From NCBI GenBank assembly GCA_964017235.1, contig OZ024936.1, positions 14,856,496 to 14,920,495 on the forward strand: a stretch of DNA of 64,000 bases, given 5' to 3'. Under the pieces are notes generated by a model that saw only the letters and a list, made by a program, of their open reading frames with translations, searched no databases and was not told the origin of the DNA. How positions within the stretch are numbered: position 1 is the first letter of the stretch; each line of letters begins with the position of its first letter. Positions 23,190 through 34,495 of the stretch are shown piece after piece. This stretch comes from Sabellastarte sp. h YS-2021. Its lineage: Eukaryota > Annelida > Polychaeta > Sabellida > Sabellidae. A program made the position numbers and the translations under genes.

Positions 23190-26100
23190 TCCATAGTACC
23201 AGATTACTCCCAAAATCCAATCACTTGTTCTTTTGCTTGTACCTGTCTTTAAAAATTGCATTTCTTGGATCCAGAAGATCCATATAGTGATCCAGATCAC
23301 TTCCAAAATTTAATCATTTCATCCCTTTACCTTTTCAGACATATTCTAAAAATTTTATCAAAATCCGTCCATAAGTTTTGAGTTATCTTGTATACAAACA
23401 GATCTGGCAGTCTGGATCCACATGATCCAGACAGTGATCCAGATTACTCCCAAAAGCTAATCACTTGTTCCTTTTCCCATTTAGGACATTTCCTGAAAAT
23501 TTCATCAAAATCCATGACTTTTTGAGCTATTTGTCTTAAAAAATTACATTTCATGGATCCAGAAGATCCAGATAGTGGTCCAGATCAGTTGCAAAATGGA
23601 GTCATTTCTTCCTTTTACCACTTCTTTGTTTTACCATTTCTAACATATCCTAAAAATATCAAAATCCATCCTAAAATTATCTGGCAAACTGGATCCAGAC
23701 AGTGATCCAGATCACTCCAAAAATGTAATCACTTGTTCCTTGTACCATTTAGGTCATCTGCTGAAAATGTCATCACAATCCATCCATAATTTTCTGAGGT
23801 ATCTGTCTTAAAAAATTACATTTCATGGATCCAGAAGACCCATATAGTGATCCAGATCACTTCCAAAATTCAATCATTTCATCATTTTACCTTTCAGACA
23901 TATCCAGAAAATTTCATCAAAATCTGTCCAGAAGTTTTTGAGTTATCTTGTACACAAACACATCTGGCAGCCTGGATCCACATGATCCAGATCACTCCCA
24001 AAATCTAATCACTTGTTCCTTGTACCATTTAGGACATTTCCGGAAAATTTCATCAAAATTCATGACTTTTTGAGCTATTTGTCTTTAAAAATTACATTTC
24101 ATGGATCCGGAAGATCCAGATAGTGATCCAGATCACTTGCAAAATGGAATCATTTCTTCCTTTTACCACTTCTTCGTTTTACCATTTTTAACATATCCTA
24201 AAAATATCAAAATCCATCCTAAAATTATCTGGCAGACTGGATCCAGATGATCCAGACAGTGATCCAGATCACTCCAAAAATCTAATCACATGTTCCTTAT
24301 ACCATTTAGGTCATCTGCTGAAAATGTCATCACAATCCATCCATAATTTTCTGAGGTATCTGTCTGAAAAATTACATTTCATGGATCCAGAAGATCCATA
24401 TAGTGATCCAGATCACTTCCAAAATTCAATCATTTCATCCTTTTACCTTTTCAGACATATCCTGAAAAGTTCATCAAAATCCTTCATAAGATTTTGAGTT
24501 ATCTTGTACACAAACACATCTGGCAGCCTGGATCCACATGATCCAGATCACTCCCAAAATCTAATCACTTGTTCCTTGTACCATTTAGGACATTTCATGA
24601 AAATTTCATCAAAATCCATGGCTTTTTGAGCTATTTGTCTTTAAAAATTACATTTCATGGATCCAGAAGATCCAGATAGTGGTCCAGATCACTCGCAAAA
24701 TTGAATCATTTCTTCCTTTTACCACTTCTTCCTTTTACCATTTCTAACATATCCTAAAAATATCATGAAAATTCATCCTAAAATTATGTGGCAGACTGGA
24801 TCCAGATGATCCAGATCACTCCAAAAATCTAATCACTTGTTCCTTGTACCATTTAGGTCATTTGCTGAAAATGTCAATCCATCCATAACTTTTTTGGAGG
24901 TATCTGTCTTTAAAAATTACATTTCATGGATCCAGAAGATCCATATAGTGATCCAAATCACTTCCAAAATTCAATCATTTCATTCTTTTACCTTCTCAGA
25001 CATATCCTGAAAATTTCATCAAAATCCGTCCATAAGTTTTTGAGCTATCTTGTACACAAATACATCTGCAAGCCAGGATCCAGATGATCCAGACAGTCAT
25101 CCAGATCACTCCCAAATCTAATCACTCGTTCCTCACACCACTTAGGTCATTTACTGAAAATGTCATCAAAATCCATCCACAACTTCTTGAAGTGTCTGTC
25201 TTTAAAAATTACATTTCATGGATCGAGATGAGGCATATAGTGGTCCGGATCACTTCCAAAATTCAATCATTTCATTCTTTTACCTTCTCAGACATATCCT
25301 GAAAATTTCATCAAAATCCGTCCATATGTTTTTGAGCTATCTTGTACACAAACACATCTGGCAGCCTGGATCCAGATAACCCAGACAGTGATCCAGGTCA
25401 CTCCCTAAAAATCTAATCACTTGTTCCTAGCACCAGTTAGACCATTTGCCGAAAATGTCATCAAAATCCATCCTTAACTTTTTGACGTATCTGTCTTTAA
25501 AAATTACATTTCATGGACCCAGAAAATTCATATAGTGATCCAGATCACTTGCAAAATTCAATCATTTCATTCTTTTACCTTTTCAGACACATCCTGAAAA
25601 TTTCATCAAAATCCGTCCATAAGTTTTTGAGCTATCTTGTACACAAATACATCTGCAAGCCAGGATCCAGATGATCCAGACAGTCATCCAGATCACTCCC
25701 AAAATCTAATCACTCGTTCCTCGCACCATTTAGGTCATTTACTGAAAATGTCATCAAATCCATCCATAACTTCTTGAAGTGTCAGTCTTTAAAAATTACA
25801 TTTCATGGATCCAGAAGATCCATATAGTGATCCGGATCACTTCCAAAATTCAATCATTTCATTCTTTTACCTTTTCAGACATATCCCTAAAATTTCATCA
25901 AAATCCGTCCATATGTTTTTGAGCTATCTTGTACACAAACACATCTGGCAGCCTGGATCCAGATGATCCAGATCACTCCAAAAATCTAATCACTTGTTCC
26001 TCGCACCATTTAGACCATTTGCCAAAAATGTCATCAAAATCCATCCATAAGTTTTTGACGTATCTGTCTCTAAAAATTACATTTCATAGACCCAGAAAAT

Positions 26101-26480
26101 TCATATAGTGATCCGGATTACTTGCAAAATTCAATCATTTCATTCTTTTACCTTTTCAAACATATCCTGAAAATTTCATCAAAATCCATCCATAAGTTTT
26201 TGAGCTATCTCGCACACAAACATCTGGCAGCCTGGATCCAGATCCTGGATCCAGATGATCCAGACATTGATCCAGATCACTCCCAAAAGCTAATCACTTG
26301 TTTCTCATCCCATTTAGGACATGAGTTACCTGTCTTTAAAAATTAAATTTCATGGATCCAGAAGATCCAGACAGTGATCCGGATGACTCCCAAAATTTAA
26401 TCATTTCTTCCTTTTACCATTTTTCACATATCCTGAAAATTTCGTCAAAATCTGTCTGTCAGTTTTTGAGTTATCTCACT
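23190..26480. repeat. Satellite, ~290-bp unit with two related halves, about 11 copies
   Basis: Each unit reads 'ggatccagatgatccagac', 'agtgatccagatcactcc', 'aatctaatcacttgttcc', 'accatttaggtcatttgc', then 'attacatttcatggatccag' with a second half ending 'gaaaatttcatcaaaatcc' and 'gtttttgagttatcttgtac'. It is extremely rich in GATCC and CCAGAT. The two half-units are related, indicating growth from a ~145-bp ancestor into a higher-order repeat. Confidence 0.9.
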
Positions 26481-26489
26481 CACAAACAA

Positions 26490-27500
26490 ACAAACAAATA
26501 GAGGGCCAAAAATGACCCTTGGTCAGGTACTTTCGCGGTCAGTGGATGACCCTTAAATGAAGATCTATAACCAGTAAGCCTGGATGGTAGAAGTCCATCA
26601 TGTACTGAACCTCCAAAGCCATTTTCAATAGTTTCCATGCAATATAGTCAGCGTTAAGTGTGAAAATATCTCAAAAAAGGCCAAAAATGACCCTCGGTCA
26701 GGTACTTTGATGGTCCTTGGTTGACCTTCAATGTAGAGCTTCAAGGTCAAATTTTTGCATGCTTACAGAAGACATATATATGTATTATATATACCAGCCA
26801 TAGGATGATCTAACTTTCTGTATATGAGAACTGGGCCAAAATGTGAAAAAATGGCCAAAATCTGACCTTTAAGTGGCCACCAGTGACCTCGAGATTGAAG
26901 GTTTTTGAGTTATCTCACTCACAAACAAACAAACAAATAGAGGGCCAAAAATGACCCTTGGTCAGGTACTTTGGCGGTCAGTGGATGACCTTCAATGAAG
27001 ATCTGTAACTGGTAAGCCTGGATGCTGGTACTCCATCATGTACTCAACCTCCGAAGCCATTATCAATAGTTTCCATGCAATGTAGTCAGCATTAAGTGTT
27101 AAAATATCTCCCAAAATACCAAAAATGACCCTTGGTCAGGTACTTTGGCGGTCAGTGGATGACCTTCAATGAAGATCTGTAACCAGTAAGCCTGGATGCT
27201 GGTACTCCATTATGTACTCAACGTCCAAAGCCATTTTCAATAGTTTCCATGCAATACAGTCTGCATTAAGTGTGAAAATATCTCCAAAAAGGCCAAAAAT
27301 GACCCTTGGTCAGGTACTTTAGCGGTCCGTGGATGACCTTCAATGAAGAGCGTCAAGGTCAAATTTCTGCATGCTTACATAGGACATATGTATGTATTAT
27401 ATATACCAGCCATAGGATGATCCAACTTTCTGTATATGAGAACTGGGCCAAAATGTGAAAAATGGCCAAAATCTGACCTTTGAGATTGAAGGTCAAGGTC
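26490..27500. repeat. Second tandem array, ~174-bp unit, about five copies
   Basis: Units with 'gccaaaaatgacccttggtc', 'aggtactttggcggtcagtg', 'gatgaccttcaatgaagatc', 'aagcctggatgctggtactc' and 'atagtttccatgcaatatag' begin near 26505, 26679, 26942, 27116 and 27290. Some copies carry an added 'ttctgtatatgagaactggg' segment. It directly follows the GATCC satellite and shares its 'tttttgagttatctcactc' junction. Confidence 0.85.
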
Positions 27501-27765
27501 ACCAAGCAATATCGTTCGTGGCATTGCCCATATATACCCACATAAAAAATTTGAAAGTGCTAACTAAAATATTTTTTAAGTTATCGCGTCCAAAAGAAAT
27601 CTCTGCGGCGGCGGCGACCGTACTGAATCCTAAGTATCCCCGACTTTCGTCCAGGGATACAATCAAAACCAGTACATTATACAACACCACTGAAGATGGT
27701 GTATCAAATTTCCTCATATTAAAAGCTATGTAATGGCACAAAAATGCAGCTGGATTAAGTGATTA

Positions 27766-28130
27766 ATGAGCAACAGTGTATCGAAAAGTTATCTAGAATC
27801 ACTTTTGCCTGTACCTCTAGAAAATTTTGTAAAATGTAATGTTAATCTTGCAAACAAGGTGTTCAATCTGCCAAAGTTTTATAACCAAGTTTTTAACTGC
27901 TGGTTTAACCTTAACAAAGAACCCAACTCAGCTAATGAAGTTTTGCAAGAATGCATCTGTTTGAATAAATTTACTGAAATATATAATAAAATGGTTTTAG
28001 ATGAAGAATTTTTAGACCTATAACTTCGAAGATAGGTGATATTGTTAAAAATAATGGCAGATTCCTGACTCACGAGGAATTTCAAAGAAAGTCGTTTCTA
28101 TTACAGCAGTCAATATCTGACATATGGCTG
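27766..28130 (+). pseudogene. 3' end fragment of a Tx1/L1-like ORF2
   Basis: The frame from 27766 to 28023 reads like the C-terminal part of the same retrotransposon group ('NKVFNLPKFYNQVFNCWFNL' and 'LNKFTEIYNKMVLDEEFLDL'). A second frame continues with 'NNGRFLTHEEFQRKSFLL' (28050-28105), the block that follows it in intact elements. The reverse transcriptase core is absent, as in 5'-truncated insertions. Confidence 0.6.
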
Positions 28131-29480
28131 GTATGTGACAGGCATCGATGTTTTCCTTTACCCCTTGCTAATTGGGTGTTTCTTCATACATGTCACTCAT
28201 CTCACTCACTTTATTTTCTGTTGACCGTACTATAATTGGAGAGAGCTGTCGTTCACACAAAAAATTGCCAACTGCCTTACGGTGTTGCAAACAGTATACT
28301 CTTCCAAATTGCTGTCAATATTCCTGTATTTGTCTTGACGGGCCAAGTACCATAAAATAATAAGAAATTAGTGTGTGCTGGTATAGAAGTACAGGAAACA
28401 GATCTTATCAAAAATTGGTGCGCAATGTTTCCATCTGTGGCTGACTCAAAGATAGTCTGATAAAGTAATATCAACAGTGTGCTTTCTAACTTGAAAAGGT
28501 CTGTATACAGGTACAACACATTTGCAGAAGTCAGGAGACCCTATTACACTTGCTGCTTTGTCTGAAATCAAAGAGGAATACACCAAAATTATAATTGAAG
28601 GCTTGAAGTTTCAAAGTATCAAATACGCCGGCTGAAAAATAAAATAGATGGGATATTAAATAGACTGATTTCCATTACAGGTAATAAACATTATAAAAAT
28701 CAAATAAAATGCAGAAAAAATATTAAAGAATAAGCCTTGTCGTAGTTCCACAAATCACCATGCATTGTGAGATTGATGTGGATAAACAAAGCTGTTGGCG
28801 CGAAACAGGAAGTGTGTTTGCAGTAACAAAATTTTCATCATTCTTCCATTGATGGCAATTTAATTTAGGTTTTAACGATCTCTGTTATGAATGTAATTTT
28901 GAACAATCATATGCAATTGATGTAATTGTATGCTTTTTGCTTCCTGCTTGTGTTATCATTGTGGAAAACAAACTATAAAGTACACTGTACTCTGTTCTTA
29001 TTTATACAGGCTTACTGCTCAGACAGAGCACTTCTTCACCCACTGAATTTCATTACTTGCAATTAATGACTGCATAAAAACCTTTACACAATATTTTTTT
29101 TCTGCACATATATGAATTTGTTTTGTACGTACTTCTTTAATTTACTGAAATTTAATTTACTAAAACAAAATCACCAAACATCTGTTTGTTCTCATTAGTT
29201 TTAAATAAGAGCAGGTAACAAAAATCACTCCATAGAATACAAAATTCAAAATTGACTGGCTGAGCAGTGCATTATAAGAAACTGTTAATAGTTTGATTTT
29301 AAATTGTATTAACAGTCTAAAACTATTATTCCTTTTGTAAATCTGACAAGGAAATAATGCTAATTTATCTTAATTCCCCATTATGGCCTTATCCATTACA
29401 GCTTTAGTGGGAGAGTGTTAATTTAGATGTAATAGGACCACCCCCATCAGCTACCCCGACCAATTTTCATACTTAAGTGA
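28131..29480. other. Non-coding stretch, nothing recognised
   Basis: Only short frames. It may include the 5' part of the THAP-DDE transposon that follows, but no terminal repeat could be identified. Confidence 0.4.
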
Positions 29481-29539
29481 TTTTCTATTGTACCATGTAT
29501 AACTTTGTGTATTCATTTCCAGAGTCTATTCCTGTAAAC

Positions 29540-30590
29540 ATGGGCCGCTTGTGTGTTGTGGTTGCCTGTAATGGGACTTACCAGCTAGAGAGATGGAAAG
29601 GGCAATTTTGTGAAGAACATAAATGCCTACACTGTGATGTAGGATGTACCTGTGAAACACCTTTCAGACTTTTTGCCTTCTGCACTGAAAATAAGGATGG
29701 GCAAATTCATTTAGCTTGGGTTAAAGCAACAAATTTAAAATATTTAAAGACATGGAGAAATCGGATACCAAAAAATATGTCTGTTCCGTTCATTTTGTTG
29801 ACAAGGAGCCAACGCCATAAAATCCATGCCCTACTTCGAAAATGGGCTACAAGTCACCCTGCCAGCTCAGGTGCAAAAGCTAACCTCCAGCACTGATACT
29901 GACAAAAAGGTTTAAAAGTTTTATATATCTGAAAAATCAGGTATTTGTTTTTGAGGAAAACATGAGTTATTCACAATAAGGAAATTCTTCAGTGTACAAC
30001 AGATCATACATGCAGTAAATGCTTAACATGAGCACATCGCTTTTGTTATCTGTAACTGCTCATATATATGACACTGAGTCAAACTATACCATATGTTTAA
30101 TATTTCGTCAACCTAACACAAATAGTGAACTGTATGTTTGTCTTTTTAGATGAGAGTGCCAGGCCAGATATGTGTATGTCAGATAATGAAGAACTTAAGC
30201 TTGGCAGATATTGTGACTGTAGCATAGAGCATGACCATGGGATGGTTACACTCCTTTCAGTGCCCTTGTATGTCAATGTGTCAATGTAAAGGATGTCTTA
30301 TGTACAATTCTCATTTATGTAACCTAAGAAAAGAATATGATCAGTTGAAGGAAGAGAGTGTCATTCAGCCGATTAAACATTAAAGCAAGACTACACTGTG
30401 CATATTAGTATTATCAAAAAAGTTTCTGGCCAATGACAGTCAACTGCATTTCTAAACTGGGCTTTGTATTGTACAGCTTTTACAGACCTATTGGAGATGC
30501 TAAAAGGAAAAGCAAGCAAAATGCGTTACTGGTATGGTGTGGAAAAGAATGCAATAAAAGGAAGAAATAAGAAGAAAAGCCCAACTAAAC
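29540..30590 (+). pseudogene. THAP-DDE transposase, N-terminal half (broken)
   Basis: Begins after a good acceptor (TTCATTTCCAG at 29520) with MGRLCVVVAC at 29540. The first 75 residues and a shifted continuation form a THAP zinc-finger domain. The start cysteines, the W and F positions and the C-S-V-H-F zinc ligand block (29783-29797) are all present. A one-base shift near 29750 and a TAA at 29818 break it. Further on are a Cys-rich block (30255-30300) and 'MLKGKASKMRYWYGVEKN' (30496-30549), typical of the linker before the DDE domain. It then stops at the Harbinger-like insertion. Such THAP plus DDE_Tnp_4 proteins are known from ISL2EU/Harbinger-type DNA transposons of aquatic animals. Confidence 0.75.
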
Positions 30591-30810
30591 CAGGGGCCTG
30601 TAAATTGAAGCATTCGTAAAATAGCCAACTAACCAATACTTAATCACAATATAATGGCATATTAGCTAAAACATTCAGTGGGTAAATAGAAATCATTCTG
30701 TATGTTTTTGTTACATTATGTATTCATTTGGTAATTATAAAGTATATGTGTGGCTGTATTTGGTTACTTGTGTGTTCTTGTGTAACAGTGTCCTATGCTA
30801 TAGTACCTTA

Positions 30811-32697
30811 TTAGAGTTTTTACATTGCACACCAGTGGGAAGTAAGCTGGGTAGTTAAGCTGGATAAATTAAATATAGGACTTTTGAAAGTGAAGCAATT
30901 ACATTTCATTAGTGTAATATACCAGCCGCTTGGTTATTGATTGGAAACTGGAAAAAGCCCTAAAAAGAAAAGCCCTACAGGAGAAAAGCCCTGCAGTTTT
31001 TGATATCCATGTAGAAAAGCAATACACCATTTTCTAGATCTTGGATAAAGCCCTATACATTATGTTTACTGTACAAATGAAAGGGTTGATCATTACTTAA
31101 AGGGTATTTCAATTGCTATCCAAACTACCATGTGCTGTAATTTTCAATCCCAATGCCCCTTTGTAGTTTTAGAAACAATAAAATAATTACTTTGTTAAGA
31201 TAGTAAAGCCACTCTTGATTACAGATATTCAATCTCTCTATGCTAACTGATCAAAAGGACATTACAGTGAAACTTTAAGTAGGCGTTTTGTTCCAGAATT
31301 TTTACAATTTGTTGAACTTAGAATTTGTTTCTGAAGATTGGGATTTGTTTATTTTCCTTACATTAGTAATCAGATATTTTTTGTTGTTTTTATATGTTAT
31401 TTGCATTGTGAATGTTAAAAGTATTTGTTTATATTTTAACTTGCAGAACAATAAGTGTGTATGTGATGTAGGAAAAACAATAACAATTTTGAAATAATAA
31501 AAGTGATATGTAACTTCGAAACAGTTTATGTAAAGGACTTTTATCCACAGTCTCAAAAATGGTGTAGGGTGTTCTCATGGGGGTCCACAAATTGTATGAC
31601 TTTTTTCTGTGTGGGTGTTCTCTGCAGGGCTTTTCAATACTTTACATATTTGGAAAAACTGGTGCAGCATATTTTGGAAAAAGGAAGTACAAAGAAATTG
31701 TTATTTGTGTAACTTGATAAATTTTACACAGCAGTGAAATATGTCATTTATTTTAGGCTCTTTGAAAGGAATTCTGGTAGACATGTTATAAATAAACTTC
31801 ACAATTGCTCAAGTGATATTTTAAAACACTAACCACACACTCTGTTGTATTATATTATCAATTCGGTATACCAATACATCTAGCCTTGTCCATGGGCTGT
31901 ACCAGAGCCACTAGTTAAATAATGAAATACTGTAAGTCTGTACAAATACTATGCTGTCTTTTATATGAAACATAAATTTATTTATTTATTTGGGGTTTAA
32001 CGTCGCTTTCAACACTGTACAGGCCATATTACGAAGGGAAGTTGGAAGGGCAGAGGAAATCCAGTACATACAGTTGGTCAAGGTTCTGTAAACTGCCTAC
32101 CAATGGCAAGCAACTACCAGCTTTCCCACTTGAGGTAGAGTCATGAACCAAACCCTGGCTTCAGAGGTGGGAGGCGAGAGTGTTACCACTTTTTCATGAA
32201 ACACAAAAGCTTGGTATTTTATCCTGGACCTTAGTTAATAGGCTCTGGTTAGAATGTAGCGTAAAATGTAATGCTGATTACATTTAATTGTGTTTTCTAT
32301 AGGTCAGATTGTTTCTTTCATTCACACTTATTCAATTTGCTCTTTGAATATCATGGATACTTGCAATTGAAAAAAATATAAAAATGTAGAAAAATATATA
32401 AAATATAAAATGTTAAACAATATCTCTGAGCCTAGAACAAGACTGCCCAAAACCAAAAGGTGTGCAATACTGTACATACATGTACTAAGTCCTCCAGCTC
32501 TCCAACATAATGTTTTTATTTTAAAATTTTCTTTGTTAATGAGCTGACACAGCCTGTGTACACCACTGACCACCCATACTACCTTTGATGGTTACTTCAA
32601 GCTCCACCCACATGCCTGTTAAATTATTTCATTGATAATTCACAAATAGGTCAGTGTACTACCCTGGGAAGGAATGGGTACAATGTAAAAACTCTAT
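30811..32697. mobile_element. Non-autonomous TIR element, copy 2 (~1.9 kb)
   Basis: Ends TTAGAGTTTTTACATTGCAC (left) and, in reverse, AAATAGAGTTTTTACATTGT (right). It is in the opposite orientation to its relative at 17246-18304. It is larger because of a SINE (31973-32195) and about 0.6 kb of interior sequence missing from copy 1. It contains three 'aaagccct' repeats near 30955-31000. Confidence 0.7.
31973..32195 (-). mobile_element. tRNA-derived SINE, subfamily A
   Basis: Reverse-oriented copy with poly-ATTT end, 'ggggtttaacgtcgctttca', and a tRNA-like head 'aaagtggtaacactctcgcc'. Flanked by ATGAAACA at 31965-31972 and 32196-32203. Confidence 0.9.
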
Positions 32698-33532
32698 TTG
32701 GAAGAGACACGAGAGTGGGTTTACATATTTTAAAACAATGACATTGGTATAGATCTAAAATACTATTCACATACTGGTATAATGAGAGATTGAAGCCACC
32801 TTAATAAAAGTAAATAGTTAAGCATTTTACATACTCAAAAGTGAGCATAATATATTTGCAATAAACATAGCAACATAGATTAGGTTAAGGTGGCCAAACC
32901 ATAGCTTGGCCCCATTTGTTGTTAAGTCTTTTATAAGTAGTGGACAGGATGTTATTAAGGTTGAAGCTTAGAGTGACATTAGGTTTTGAGGAATTTTACT
33001 TTACCAACAAAGATTTTGGGCCAAGCTAAGGTTATGTGTAACTTAAAGCATCTACTTATGCTAAAAATAATTTAGATTTTCTGGTAGTAGAGCCGAGTGA
33101 GTTAACGAGTAAATACTGTGGTGAAAGATCTAATAAGTGCCCCATTGCTATGTTGTTCAAAAAAGAGGCAGATTAAAAGTGATGAGTATTTACAAATACA
33201 TCTAAATGTAAATGAACTATTAAAAGGTGTAAACATAAAAAAATGAATAAAATTGTAAGGTCTCAACTTAAAACAAAGACTGTCAAACCTTTCATTCAAA
33301 AAAGTCTTAGTGTCTCAAACTTGTGAGATGCTATCTGGGAAAAGTTAACCAAATAGCTTAAGAAAATGTGATATTTATCTAAAATTGATTTGGTATCCAC
33401 AGGATATGTTATTGGAGATCCCCTTCAATTCATAAATGTTCAGTTAAATGCATCACTCACTCGACCAAATCAAATGTAAATTACCATTTATATTGCACAT
33501 TACCCTTATGCACAGTATTCAGTAACTTTGTT

Positions 33533-33769
33533 GGGGCCACGGTGGCAGAGTGGGAACACTCTCGCCTCCCACCTCTGAGGCTGGGGTTCGATTCCTGCAT
33601 GGTCTCAAGTGGGAAAGCTGGTAGTTGCTTGCCGTTGGTCAGCCTTTTACAGAACAGATTCCTGACGAACTGTATGTACTGGTTTCCTCTGCCCTTCCAA
33701 CTACCCGTCATGATATGACCTGTACAGTGTTAAAAGCGACGTAAAACCCCAAATAAATAAATAAATAGA
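33533..33769 (+). mobile_element. tRNA-derived SINE, subfamily A, full length
   Basis: Full-length copy. Head has A box 'tggcagagtgggaacac' and B box GGTTCGATTCC; tail is (AAAT)n. Perfect 14-base target duplicate TCAGTAACTTTGTT at 33519-33532 and 33770-33783. This is the best reference copy in the window. Confidence 0.95.
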
Positions 33770-34015
33770 TCAGTAACTTTGTTTCACATAACAATGATAA
33801 CTTCACATTTATTTGGAAGAAAAGAACAAAGGGTTCATGCAACTAACAGCTAACAACAGGGTCAGAGTTATCGTTAACTTTGAGGGGTTTTTAAGAAAAA
33901 TTAACCAAGAGTAAACTAACTAAAGTTTTGATTTACGCGTGACTTTGCTAACTTAGGGTTAACTTAGAGTTAACCATTAGTTAGCAGAACAAAGGCTTTG
34001 ATTTACAGGCCCCTG

Positions 34016-34495
34016 GGCCATTGCAAAAGACTGGTATGAAAGAACTCATGATTTTGATGAAAATTTGTTTTGTATTCAAACATGAAATGTTGGATGATAT
34101 ATTTGATGTGTCAACCAATAGTGTTTCACAAATTTTAACACATGGTTAAAATTAATGTCACAAGAGTTAATATCTTTAATATTCTGGCCAGACAAGACTG
34201 TTATTAGGGAACATCTGCCACAATCCCTTGCCAAATATGTTTGATTGTACAGAAGTTTTTATATCATGACCACATGACTTACAATTGCAGTTTCTCACAT
34301 GGTCAGATTACAAAAAACATCATACCATTAAGTTCATTGTTGCCATTGCCCATAATAAAGCTATCATGTTTTATCAGAAGCTTTGGGTGGTCGTGCATTA
34401 GACAATCTTGTGATGCCAGATCATAGCTTTACAATTCCTGAGCAACTTCTTCAGAAAAGGGCAAGCTTGTTGATTCCACCACCTCTGTCTGGGTA
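34016..34495 (+). pseudogene. THAP-DDE transposase, DDE nuclease half (broken)
   Basis: Continues the transposase after the Harbinger-like insertion. Frames contain 'ISLIFWPDKTVIREHLPQSL' (34170-34230), then a D-x-T-E-V-like stretch near 34245 now broken by a stop. Next come 'HMVRLQK' and a 'ALGGRALDNLVMPDHSF' block (34382-34432) and 'RASLLIPPPLSG' (34458-34492). This order matches the DDE_Tnp_4 nuclease of ISL2EU-like transposases. The C-terminal part after 'PPLSG' is missing. Multiple stops and shifts make it inactive. Confidence 0.7.

Larger units (their letters stand above)
30594..34012. mobile_element. PIF/Harbinger-like non-autonomous element, nested
   Basis: Perfect inverted ends GGGCCTGTAAAT at 30594 and, in reverse, at 34012. 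Flanks are CAG (30591-30593) and CTG (34013-34015), fitting the CWG three-base target duplicate of some animal Harbingers with a changed middle base. Removing the element joins the transposase frame as K-P-G-P-L-Q-K, supporting the boundary. No transposase is inside. Its body holds another TIR element (30811-32697) and a SINE (33533-33769). Confidence 0.65.

Noticed and set aside
23190..27500. CRISPR-like regular repeats
   Set aside because: Units are long, diverged and contiguous with no unique spacers, and the genome is metazoan.
29477..29896. THAP-domain host gene
   Set aside because: The frame breaks inside the zinc domain and continues into a DDE-type transposase, so it is a transposon relic.
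33540..33610. Possible tRNA gene (A and B boxes present)
   Set aside because: The sequence is the head of a SINE with a tail and target duplicate and has no intact acceptor stem.
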